From Aradus depressus (taxonomy: Eukaryota > Arthropoda > Insecta > Hemiptera > Aradidae): a stretch of 64,000 nt of DNA. The DNA lies in NCBI GenBank assembly GCA_963662175.1, contig OY759218.1, positions 14,536,480 to 14,600,479 on the forward strand, read 5' to 3'. Under the pieces are notes generated by a model that searched no databases, was not told where the DNA came from, and was given only the letters and a program-made list of their open reading frames with translations. The translations under genes and the position numbers were made by a program. Below, piece after piece: positions 43,721-57,156 of this stretch (the first letter of the stretch is position 1; each line of letters opens with the position of its first letter).

Positions 43721-46700
43721 GTAGGTACACTAGGCTGCGTGAAATTTTAAGACCTTGCAAGATCCATTATATTTTACTGTCTCAGACATTTATATATAAA
43801 CTTGAACAAAAATTCAGCCAAGCTACCCCTAGAACGACACCTGGGGTCTTGGGGACCCCAACGTTTTGGTTACTGCAAAATTTACCGAGTTTCTTGTGAT
43901 TTTTGACCACTCTGCCCTCTCCCTAAATACACCAACACATCTCCCCCAACTATTTCCGAATTTGGTACACTCAGTCTTCTAATATTTGAGGTGTGTGTGT
44001 ACAAACTAGTCCTGGGGTGCTGCGGACCCCACTGTGTAGTTAACGCCTAGTTATTAATACCTTGTAGTTTAATTCTAGTCTTGTAATTGCATACATTTTT
44101 TTGGTGTTTATTTTATATTATTATTAACAACACGCTAAAAATGACTGAAGTTCGGCAGTATTACAATCCTGAAGAAATCAAGAGAATTTTGGACGATTGA
44201 ACTTGAAAAAAATAAAACTTGTTTATTTAGGGTATTGTCTAATTTCACCAACTATATTTACATGGGAGTACTTTCGGTATTTCTACCATCCTCAGCCAAA
44301 AGCATAAGAGATAAGACTGATATAGTTGGTGAAATTAGACAATACCATAAATAAACAAGTTTTATTTTTTTTCAAGTTAATTTGAATTATTTCACAATAT
44401 CTCTGCAATAATGTCAGTTTTAATTTTGGACGAGTTAGAAGTTGAAGATTTCGGTGGAGACGCTTCCAGTTCTGATAGCGACCATGTCGAGGAAGGAGAA
44501 TGCTGTTATTCTGAAGAAGAGGCAGAAGATGAGCCAATGGAGGACGGGTCATGTGAGTTGTCATACGATAATAATAATTTACCAATTGAATCGCCTGAAC
44601 TTCCAGTCGAAGATGAACGTCCCATCCAACCAACTAATGTTGACATTGCACAACGCCTCAGTGGTTACAAAAGGAAAAATGGTTATTTTTGGTTCAAATC
44701 AGTTCCGTCCAATAAAGGGAGATTGAAACGAAGTAATATAGTTTCAGGACGTCCTGGGCCTCAAAATGAGGCTAAGAATGTGCAAACACCATATGAAGCT
44801 TGGAGTTTACTTTTTGATTCACATATAATCGATGCAATTGTGATACACACCAACCAAGAAATTGAGAGAAGACGTGCAATGTCCAACGTTCTTCAATCAT
44901 ATCACGGGTTAACGACCCCTCAAGAAATGAAGGCATTCATTGGCCTCTTGTACATTGCAGGAGTCAGTAAATCTGCTCACTTGACTGTAGAGGATTTGTG
45001 GTCCCAAGTAAAAGGTCTGGCTATTTTCCGTGCAACCTTACCCATGCCGCACTTCTTATTTCTATCATACACTATTCGTTTTGACGACAAGGAAAGAAGG
45101 AAGACTCGACAATTTGGCTCCCTGTCGTGAAATTTGGGACAGGTTCATTCAAAACTGCCAACATTATTACACGCCTTTTGAGTACTTGACGATTGATGAG
45201 CAACTTCTCGGGTTCAGAGGAAGATGCAAATTCCGAGTATATATAGCTAACAAACCAGATAAATACGGTCTCAAAATTGTTATGATGAACGATTCCCAAA
45301 CTTACTACATGGTGAATGCTATTCCTTACACGGGGAAACTGAACATTGAAGGCTATGGCTCCGTGCTTGAATATTATGTTGATAGATTGACTGAAAAGGT
45401 ACAACGCACTAACAGGAATGTCACAACTGACAATTGGTTTAGTTCAGTCCCCCTCTTCTACAAAATGTGGAAGAAAGTCTTGACAATGGTTGGGACAATT
45501 CGCAAGAATAAACCTGAGATTCCTGCTCGATTCGTTGCAAAGGGACATGAAGAGGGGTTCTCCACATTCGGGTTTGATAGAACAAAAACTTTGGTTTCTT
45601 ACAAAAAAAACAAAAATAAAGTTGTGCTTCTTCTTTCAATCCTACACCACGATGATGCTATCAACTTCGATATTGGCAAACCAGAAATAATTATGAGCTA
45701 TAATAGAACCAAAGGTGGAACTGATTCATTTGACCAAAAGTGCCACACGTATACGACTGCAAGGAAAAGCCGACGATGGCCTCAACGATTTTTCTTTGGA
45801 ATGCTCGACCAGGCTAGGGTAAATTCCGGAGTCCTTCATGGAATGATCAATTGGCAGTCAAAGCTTCAAAGAAAAAACTTTTTGTACGAACTGGGATATT
45901 CACTGGTCAAACCATGGTTAGAACACCGCTCTCTATGCCTCACTTTACCAAGACCTCTAAAATTGAGTGTACCAAAACGTTTTAAATTTCATTAGATTTT
46001 TATGAATTTGAGAAAATTGAGCATTCATATTTGAATGCTAAAATAACGGTGTCGTTCTAAGGCTACTTATATTTTCATCAATCCGATTGCCTTTTCGTTT
46101 CAATTATTACTTCATTAGCTATACGAGGTATAGGGAAAGTTATGTAATCTGTCAGAAATTCAATGCGGTGCTCCATGTTTTCCGACCTCCTGATTTCAAA
46201 AATGAAAAAAAAAAATTCTGCCTGTCCTATAACACGATAACTCCCGATAGAATGAATGTATAGCCACGAAATTTCATATGTGTATTCAGAATCCCATAAG
46301 GACGACACCTATTGATTTTGAGCTTAATCGGTCGAAGGGAAGGGGGGGGGGGGGGGGTCAGAGGGGGCTCAACTTTCAAAAAATAAATACATAATCAATA
46401 TTGTTTTGATTTAACATTAAAATGTTTTTTTTGTTCTCAGGCTTACAGTGAGAATGGGGAAGCTCTTCCCTCATGGTTGCATTTCGATGATAAGGTCGGT
46501 GTTCTCGAAGGGGTCCCTACTGAAGACGATTTAGGCGAACATTATGTCATGGTGAAAGCATTTGATGATGACCTTTATGACTTCGTCAAAGATGTATTTG
46601 TTCTTGAAGTACTGTCAGGACACGATTCTTGTCAGGAGTATAATAAGGTAAGGTAAACATTTCTTAAGTTCGCAGTTATCCACATTATTGTTACTTTTTC

Positions 46701-49700
46701 CACATAACGAAGTTTATATGAAGAAAGTATTGCGATAGTCCAAAAATCCTTAGTCATCGTCCGATGAATGATAATTTCCTTTATTAAAAAATAATCAGTG
46801 CTCCTTATCTATTTTTTATTTACTTATAATTTTTTTAATTATCTGTTTCTGTATTATCGGACCAAAGCAGGGTTTTCTGGTAATTTATGTATTGTATTAA
46901 GAGCAATAATTCACTTTCAATTTAAATGTTATTGGACTATGTCTAAAAAGAAAAAAAAAATTTAATGTTTTTATTTTTACAGGTTGGTTGTAAACCGGAA
47001 GAAGAGAAGCTTATGTTCAATTTAGTTTTAGATGCAAATTATATACATTTGGGTTCCTTGGACAGAATACGATTAATCAAAAAGTTTGGAAATTTCACTC
47101 ATCTGAACACAGTAAGAATAGAAATTGTTTACATCCGAGTGTGATTTATTTTTTTCTTTTATTACTTTTGGGTTGTGTAGGGAGATTTTGAATTGATATA
47201 TAACATATTTATCACAACATCACTTCTTCCATTTATTTTTTTGCTTTAAAAAAAAGGAAATTACAGACGTTTCGGGAAACACTCCCATCATCAGTATCTA
47301 TAATTTATCTTTCTGTTAACATTCCTTCTGTCAATCAGAAACTTCCTTTTATTGAACATGTGTATTGAGAAGACTTACATCTGTGGTCTATAAAATTAAG
47401 TTTCTGATTGACATATATCATGTTAACAAAAGAACAGATACATTATAGAAACTGATAAATATGTTATAATTTGTTTTTTTGTTTTCTAAAAATGTTTTTC
47501 GTAATATTTTTTTGCAGAATGTTCATTTGAGTCATTTGGAGAAGGATAAAATATTTTTGAACGCTGAAGTTGTTAATGCCGGGCCTGGAAATGTACGAAA
47601 AAAGGAATTTGACTCATCAACATTGCTTGAATTTCAGGTATTTTTCGTTCCTTCTCAAAACGCAGTTATTCTTTAGTTCACCGTCTAACAGGAAATAAGT
47701 TAAATCTTTATTACATCAAAAAAATTGTGAAATTTCGTATTTCTTGAATCATTTCGAAAATTTAAAAAAGTCGCAGAAACCAGGTCTAACACTCTTTTAC
47801 AAAAATATAGACCATCTTTCCAATAATGTATTTTCATGAACTCAGAATGTAACTAGGACCTGGAAGGGGACAGTCGATGAAGACATTCTTCCAGTTCTGC
47901 TACCCCTTCTCTGGAGTGAAGTTACATTTTAATAGTGCCGGGCCCCACGAACATTTTCGAAAAAAAAAAATGAAATGCTTAAACTGCCCCAGGGTCATTT
48001 TTTCACGAGTTAGATTAGTATTGAAACATTTACTGAATTAGGGTTTAGAGAAACTGTGAACTATAGAGTCTAGTTTTACTTAAATAATTTATGTAATAAT
48101 GTGGCATTCAAATAATATTGTATATTTTTGTTATGAAATAATATTCAACAGAATTTATTTTAGATCGGTTGCAATGGCAATTTGTGGGATGCATATTTGA
48201 ATTTCGTAAAGATTATTCCGAAAATGGCTAAAAATGGAACGCTATCTGAAAATATACAAAAAGGCATTATTGGCTGGAGGTTACTCCGAAGAGCTGGAAG
48301 GTCTTATCGGCCTAAGAGAGAGGTATTATTATTGTATTCATTAGTTTTATTCAATAATATATATGTAGCGTTGTTAACCGAATTATTGACAATCACCAAT
48401 TTTATCGTATATATTTTTATTTTACACAGTCAAAACGCCCTTTTTCAGATCACCTTTTTTAGATCACACAACAATATATATATATATATATTTTTAATTA
48501 TCACATTTTAAAAATATATATATTAAAATATAAACTAACATGTGGCTATGCCACATAAATATATATATGTATATATTTTTTGTTTTCTTTTCTTCATTGG
48601 ATGCCCCTGACATCATCGGTCATATCACCCTATCTTCGCTGGGGAATGGGTAACCTTCTCCAGTTTATTTACAATATACAATATTTACATGATGCTATGG
48701 GTGGCCGTGGACCGGCTCGATGGCTACGGTCCATGGTCGTCCTTGGTTTTCGGCGTTTTATACCGAGTGAGCTCGGGGTCTGTCGGGGGTTCTTTTCTGC
48801 CTGCTTCCCTAAGCCGGGGGCAGCCGCCGCAGCGCCTGTCGGCGGTCGGCGGGGCCCCCGGCGCCGGGTTAGAAGGCTTTTTTGATTCTCCGCCAGGAGG
48901 AGACGAACCGACCAAAAGCCAGGTAACCCGCCTCATATATATATATTATTCAATAATATCTGAAGGTTTTATATTAATATTAGCAGTTTTTTGGATATTT
49001 GAAATGTTCACTAATTTGTTTTTCTAACCTCCCAAAAACTATTCATCATATACATTTACTTTATATTTTGTCAATAAATAGTAGACTCGAATAGTTTTTG
49101 TAGATTAATTTATTCGTATTCACACAAATTAAAATAATAATTTTGGAAAAAGTAAACTTCTTAAACAATTTCGCAAAAATCTTGTTTTGTCGGAAAAGTC
49201 ATTTACATCAAAAATACCCAAGTTTAAGAATTCACTTATCATTGAATATATGCTGCTTATTAACTTTTCATTTACCATTACATAGGTATGGACATGTAAC
49301 AAGCTTTATAAAAAACGTATATAATACACTACAAGAATGTTAGAATGTTATTTATTTTTGGAATAGGTTGGTGTGTCGAGGCGGGGGGGGGGGGGGGGGG
49401 GGGGGGTAAGATGTATTGTGTCGAACTTGTGGTCCCTACTACTCTAGACCCTCCTATTTCAGACTGGGTACGAGGGGACACTGGAGGAGACAGAGCTAGG
49501 AGTGGAAATTCCGGAGGAGCGAGTGGTCTATCTGAACACAGCCACTCCTGCCTTCACTCCGGAGCCCACCCCCACCCTCTCAGAGTCCACTTCCAGGCAT
49601 CATCGACACAACCACGGACTTGGCCTCCCTCTTCCACACTATCCTCACCCACACTCCTCCTCATTGGTCGTCCCCTCGTTTGAGGATGAGGAGTCCATCA

Positions 49701-52700
49701 TCATACCTACACCAACATACGTAAGTATAATTTTTTACACTAAAATCTTGCACTATACCTTCAAAATATAGGCTAGTTAATAAAACACTATCGACAACTT
49801 TACAAAGCGGGTGCTCTTTCATAGCCAGGAGCCATGTGGGTGAGCCCTCTTGGGTGAGCCAAATGTGGCTGATCGGCAGCCTAATGTTATTGTTACTTCA
49901 GTGAAGCACATTTAATTTCAGGAATAATGTGTTTTGAAAATTAGTATTCTAAATACTGATCAAATCAGGGTGGCACTGATTTAGTTGACACATTTTGGGA
50001 CTTTATAAGAAATTTAATTTTGAGTAAAAAAGTTCTTATAATTATAAGTCCACTACTGATTCCTTAAAAAACAACTAAATAACGTTTTGAGGCATTTAGG
50101 CTCCTCTCTCCCCCCTTTCACTGAAAGTGTGAAACATCGATTAAAAGTTAGTTTTGAGGGCTTTTAATAGCAAAGAATTTTGTATGTATTTGTTGAGAAG
50201 ATGAATATTTTATTTCATAGTGCCCCCACAGTGTATTTTGGTCGCCTATACAAAATTGGTTTAGTGTTGTATTTTGTATTTTTCAGTTTCCAGATAGACC
50301 AACAAGCACTGAAGTCTTCTTGAATGGTGACATCTCACCATCAGAAATCATTCCTACCTCTACTACTTCTTTGGCAGTAACTATGGTATTTTCTGTTAAA
50401 TTTAAAATATAGTCAGTCGCATTAAATGTGATGCATGCATTAAAGTGCAACTTGCATCAATTATTAAATAACTAAACGGCCTGGTTCTGGTGCATAATGT
50501 CATTAAACATGCTCCTCCGTTTACACTAATTTAGATGGCACTTACAGGAAGAAAAAAAATGTCACCGTCTGATCAGAGTAAAACAGTAAAACATTAATGT
50601 TTTACGCTCCAGTAAAGTTTTTTAAAAATTTTGTTTAATGTTCACACACTGCAAATGGACCACACTCCATACTTCGTGTCACTAATTACATTTTCAAGTT
50701 TTCCAAAAAAACTTTTGGAATTCACAATAACAGCACACTACCCTTTCCTAAGACCATTAGTAATTTTTAATTGTTTACAGATCACGAAGCTTAGGAGATA
50801 TATCAAAAGTTGCATTTTTATCTCATATTCATCTTGATTGAACCTATTAAAAAATAAAAAACAGATAATAAATCTTTGTTAACCTTCTTTTTAGGACCCT
50901 GAGAACCGATATAAGAATGCAGATGCATCTGATATAGATCCATTTACCAGAAGTTTGCTTCCATCTTTGAACATGTCTACACATGATGACGACACAAATA
51001 TTTCGCCGAAAAATTCACCACCAAAAATAATTCAAAGACTTCAGAAGATTGCTATCACGGCAGGAAAAGTACTTAGGTAACATTTATGACTGTTTTTTTT
51101 TTATTAGTTTTTTTTTCAAGGGCCTTTTGGCAATTGTGGACATTAGCGCCCGAGTGACCAGTCACTCCTGATACCTTGCGAGGACATCTGGAATGGCTCT
51201 CTCTGTTGGGAGCTCTGGCTAGCGGAGTAGAGAGAGCAGTCTCCTGCTCATATTTTACATAACAAATAACGGTCAATATTCATAAAGTCAGTTCTTTTCA
51301 AGTATAAACTATTTTATGTTATTTATTAACTTTATTGTTGTTTTCGTACGTATTTTCAATGAAGTGGCTAGTGTTCGCTCCCGTTCTTTTGGTCTTATTG
51401 GAAATGAGTTTTGAAACTAGTGCTTCATTGTTATTAATTACCTTTTTAATGTGTTTTTAGTTATAAAATTCCTGCCAACACATTCGTGGATCCAGAAGAT
51501 GGAGATTCAACAAATTTGAAAATAAGTCTCCGGTTAAATGGGTCCGAACTTCCTCCAGACTACTGGATTCAGTTCAATCAAACAAATCAAGAAATATATG
51601 CACTGTACGTATTTATTTATTTCAATGTTTTAAGTGTTCATTTCGTTTTTATTTGTTTGAATAATTTGTTTGTCATCTAAATGTTCCATGTTTATTTAGA
51701 ATCAGAATTTATAAACATTTTTAGAGACTAATTGCCGTTTCGGGCTATTACGAACGCGTTATAACTCTATGTTTTATGTGAATTTTCAATAATCCGAACA
51801 AGCTTCTGCAATCATTAGTTCGAATTATCGAATTCAATTGTATTTTAAACTAGCAGTAATACCCGGCGTTGCCAGGGGAACTTTGACTTTCCTCCCAATA
51901 TCTCCTATAAGGCTATTCAGTTCCTCGACAGTACATTCATGATGTTATAATTTTCAATTATTCATACGGAATAAGGCTTATAGTCCTTCAACTGTAGTAA
52001 CGCTAGCTTTGGAGCTAAAACTAATTTATTCAAAAAGATTTCTCATTAATCGTTGCAATGGTTTTCGAGTTACAAAGATTGCGTGAGTGGATGCTGGGAT
52101 GGACCAGGGGTTGATTAAAAAATAGACCTTAACCTTCCGGTAGATAAAACATCTATTCAAAAAGATTCCTCATTAATCATTGCAGTGGTTTTTGAGTTAC
52201 AAAGATTGCGTGGGTGGATGCTGGGATGGACCAGATATTGAGGTACTAATACGCCTATAACCTTCCACAGACGATGACGAACAAATTAAAAAAAAATTAA
52301 TCAAATCCATCAAGCCGTTCGTGAGTTATAGCGGTACAACGCACAGGCATTTTCAGCTTTATATATATGACTAGCAGTAATACCCGGCGTTGCCCGGGGA
52401 ACTTTGACTTTTCTCCCAATATCTTCTATAAGGCTATTCAGTTCCTCGACAGTACATTCATGATGTTATAATTTTCAATTATTCATACGGAATAAGGCTT
52501 ATAGTCCTTCAACTGTAGTAACGCTAGCTTTGGAGCTAAAACTAATTTATTCAAAAAGATTTCTCATTAATCGTTGCAATGGTTTTCGAGTTACAAAGAT
52601 TGCGTGAGTGGATGCTGGGATGGACCAGGGGTTGATTAAAAAATAGACCTTAACCTTCCGGTAGATAAAACTTATCTATTCAAAAAGATTCCTCATTAAT

Positions 52701-55700
52701 CATTGCAGTGGTTTTTGAGTTACAAAGATTGCGTGGGTGGATGCTGGGATGGACCAGGGGTTGATTAAAAAATAGACCTTAACCTTCCGGTAGATAAAAC
52801 TTATCTATTCAAAAAGATTCCTCATTAATCATTGCAGTGGTTTTTGAGTTACAAAGATTGCGTGGGTGGATGCTGGGATGGACCAGATATTGAGGTACTA
52901 ATACGCCTATAACCTTCCACAGACGATGACGAACAAATTAAAAAAAAATTAATCAAATCCATCAAGCCGTTCGTGAGTTATAGCGGTACAACGCACAGGC
53001 ATTTTCAGCTTTATATATATGACTAGCAGTAATACCCGGCGTTGCCCGGGGAACTTTGACTTTTCTCCCAATATCTTCTATAAGGCTATTCAGTTCCTCG
53101 ACAGTACATTCATGATGTTATAATTTTCAATTATTCATACGGAATAAGGCTTATAGTCCTTCAACTGTAGTAACGCTAGCTTTGGAGCTAAAACTAATTT
53201 ATTCAAAAAGATTTCTCATTAATCGTTGCAATGGTTTTCCAGTTACAAAGATTGCGTGAGTGGATGCTGGGATGGACCAGGGGTTGATTAAAAAATAGAC
53301 CTTAACCTTCCGGTAGATAAAACTTATCTATTCAAAAAGATTCCTCATTAATCATTGCAGTGGTTTTTGAGTTACAAAGATTGCGTGGGTGGATGCTGGG
53401 ATGGACCAGATATTGAGGTACTAATACGCCTATAACCTTCCACAGACGATGACGAACAAATTAAAAAAAAAAATTAATCAAATCCATCAAGCCGTTCGTG
53501 AGTTATAGCGGTACAACGCACAGACATTTTCAGCTTTATATATATGATTAATTGGATGTTTGCAATGTATACAGGCCATTGGAAGACCGAATTTCGAAAT
53601 GGTCTTTCGATCTGGTGGCTGTTGATTCCGGAGGAGCCTCGATACAAGACAGTCTAGAACTTTGGGTTCAGGATCACAAAGGAAGAAGAGCTGTAAACCA
53701 TGCCATCACGCTACAGATTCTGTCTACACCTCCTGGAGTCAACTTGGACTGGGAAGTGAAGCTTGTTAATATCCTCAGCATGAAATTAGCTGACCAAGAT
53801 AGCAGACATATAACTGTTTTAAACATCAGTACAACGGATCCTATATATTTTTCTTGGACAAATGATTCTCTTCCAAGAAATGATTGCCCACATGAAGAAA
53901 TTAGAAACATTTATAAGGTTAGTACAATTATTGCTATTATGATAAATATTTTTATATAATATATTAAGAATCTTTTTACACAGGCCGAAAAGTAAGAAAT
54001 AAATATTTATTTTTTGGGTTTAATACGGAGATACTGGATTTATAATAATATATATATTTTTTACAAGCTTTATTATTGTCCCAATTTATTCTTGGTCTTT
54101 ACAACCAATAGACGTTTCGGGAAGAACTCCCATCATCAATATCTAAAAATGTTACAATCAATAAAAATAACATTGATGTTCCTCAATAATTCATTACAAA
54201 TATATTTCAATTATTCAAATGATGTTTTTATTGTACATATGAATAAAAAGGCTTATTTCTATAGTCGGAAGTAAAAAGTTTTCTGTGACAAAACGGAGTT
54301 GTATATAAATATTTTATAAATTGATAATAACTAATAAATTACTCTTATAATTTAAGGTAGGTTTTAAATTCATGACTTTTTATTGAAAACTGTATTTTCA
54401 CCTTTCTATTTATCATCATGGTACGTACATACTTTATTATCATAGAGCAATATATAATACTGTGATATTTTGAGGTATAGAACTAAACAAACGAAGACAC
54501 ATTACTACTCCTTTATTGAGTCTAGTATCTTTCAAATATTTAGATTTAATTTCGAATTATTTTAAAATTTGATTTACCGCGTCATCCGGTTACGATGCGC
54601 TCTAATACGCCGCGCAACGTCCTACCGCAGCCTTCGGCGACATCTTTCACCTATATTCTTATTTGAAACATCCATTACCCCCAGAGTTTTATCTCCTTTC
54701 GTCGGGTTGTGTTGGGCATATAAAAAATTATGAATGATGGTTTTTTTTGTAATCGGTGAAAAATTCTGTTATTCATGTTTTCCGGCTAATTCATGATTGA
54801 ATTAATTTATCGACATGAAATTATTTATGTGAAATCAGATCCTCCAGAGGTCCTTATTTATTTTCAGCCAAATGGACAGCAGGGGGAAAGAGGGGGGGTT
54901 TCGATGGTGGCTTAACTTCATGAGCTTATCTCGCAATGTAATGAACGTATGGACATGAAATTTTAAATGTCAATTTAGAAATCCTATCATGGTGATCAGT
55001 CAGTCCAGTATTATGTGGGTTTAAGTCAAACGTTTTAATAACTGCTGATGTAATGGTTGCATCCACTCGAAATTTTATATGAATTGAGAAGTCCTGAAGT
55101 GAAACACCTTTTGATTTCTAGCCAAATCGGCTTAGAGAGAGAGACAGAGAGAGAGCTTAAACCTTGTTGATTACTGCAGTATTGATGTTTTGACGTATTT
55201 TTATGTTTTAAATATTTGATTGCAGCTTTTGACCAGTAAAGGATCGTTGGAACATGCCGAGGTTTTTGATGGAATGCGGATTGGAAAGATCACTTGGAGT
55301 GGGAAAGGTATTTGTGAGACAAAACCGCCTGAAGTGTCCAATGAGAACTACCCTCCTGTTCCTAGGAATCAGGTGGACAAGGTGAATGCCACCGTGGGAC
55401 AGCTCCTATTGTATTCAGTCCCTGAGGTAACTAATAAATTTATAATCAAGCGACTGTCAAAAAACAGAAAATAATACGTAATAAAGATTATTTAAAAATA
55501 TATTTCTTATGTATTTTATATTAATAAAGCTGAAACGAGATTTGTTCGTTTGTTTGTTTCAACATCACGGCTGAGCGGATTTTCAAGAAACTTCACATGT
55601 ATCATCCTTTTGAGGCCGATTGAAAATGTGGCGTCTCAAAATTCTTAAGGGGAGGGAGGGAGGCCCATAAGCATAAAGATTGTGCTAGACGATTGATATA

Positions 55701-57117
55701 TTATTATATATTATCTTACTTTTTAATATTACATAGATAATATATATATGTATATAGACCGCCGAAGGCCACCAACCCGCCCGGCTCGCTTCGCACACAC
55801 TTACCTGCGCAGTCTCGAGAAGATGTATTACTAATTAAACAGTACAAGTATGAGTAACTTCATATAATGTCACTTTTTCTTGATTTTCTTCTGCTATTTT
55901 AAGATTTTATAAATATGAAATTGACATTCATGTTGAGGGCATCAATACCTTTTATTTGATATCTTGTTTGTAAATTTAATTTAAAGTGATATGTTTTGTA
56001 ATAGGATACCTTCTACGACCCCGAAGATGGTAGTGCAAGGAACCTGAAACTGTCTCTAGTGACGAAGGATGGCCAACAGCTACCAGCCAACCACTGGCTC
56101 CAGTTTGATATGAAGAATCAGGAGTTTTATGGAATACCGATGGCTCCTAATGTGGGACAAACCGAATACCTTCTGGTAACCGGATCCTCTAATAACATAC
56201 GTTTCATTGACTAAAACTAGATAAAAAAAAGAATAGAAATATCCTGGTACTTGCTTGTTGTAGATAATTTATGATATGCATCTTTCGCTTGGCAAGATCT
56301 TTGAGGGTTTTGCCTTAGGCATGTTTTTTTTTTTTTTTTTTTTTTAATAATAAAAAAGAAAATGTTTAGCGAGGCTATCACGACAAATTTGGTGACAAAT
56401 CGGCCAAGTATAATTGAAATTATAGCGGTTTTAAAAGAATATGTAGTGTCACGTGCATAACTGCCATCTAGCGGCTAACCAATAAACTTCAAACAGACAA
56501 CACATTCGAAACATAAAAAGAGTTAAAAATAAAGTAAAACATACTTTTTTCATTATATATATGAAAAAAAAAACGTATGTATATATATGTATATATATAC
56601 ATAATATATTTTTATTTTCCATCCTGTGAAAGTTGAGAATAATTTGTAGGAAGAGCTAAAAAGCTGAAATGGAATCAGGAGGCATGGAAGATCAAGTGGT
56701 AGTTAAAGTTAGCCACTGAATAGAGGAATGTAGGACGTCCCATAAAGACAGGACATTACGGAACGGAATGAAAAATAGTCCAGGTCTATAAAAAGATAGT
56801 AATTTTCATACAAATGGCTTTGCTGGCTGTTATGCGTTTCACTGCCATGAGAATACTTTACCATTCAAAAAGGTTCTGAATAAAAATTAACATATTATTA
56901 GGAGCTCAAGGATCGGCCTTGAATATATTATATTGTTTTTTCACATTTGTGGAATAGAAACATACTTTTTCTTTATTTTTTATTAAGTGTTTCACAATAT
57001 CTCTGCAGAAAATGTTAAGTGTCAATAAAATGAGTTGTCGACATGAGCTCAGTCTCGTAAGGATATTTGCCACACTTCTGTGGCTTTTTTTAGTAGCTAC
57101 AGAGTCCAGAAATTTGG

Positions 57118-57156
<39 letters not shown>

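Larger units (their letters stand above)
43823..46066 (+). mobile_element. piggyBac-type DNA transposon in Dg intron 1
   Basis: The element spans 43827-46062 (2,236 bp). Terminal inverted repeats are CCCTAGAACGACACC (43827-43841) and GGTGTCGTTCTAAGG (46048-46062), with one mismatch. Direct flanks are CTAC on both sides (43823-43826, 46063-46066), unlike the canonical TTAA. A subterminal palindrome GGGGTCTTGGGGACCCC lies inside the left end. It contains one transposase gene in the same orientation as Dg, interrupted by a 225-bp insertion and by a frameshift. Confidence 0.88.

Noticed and set aside
48580..49027. Overlapping + and - frames in the GC-rich island
   Set aside because: Long frames are expected by chance in GC-rich DNA. 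No domain recognised.
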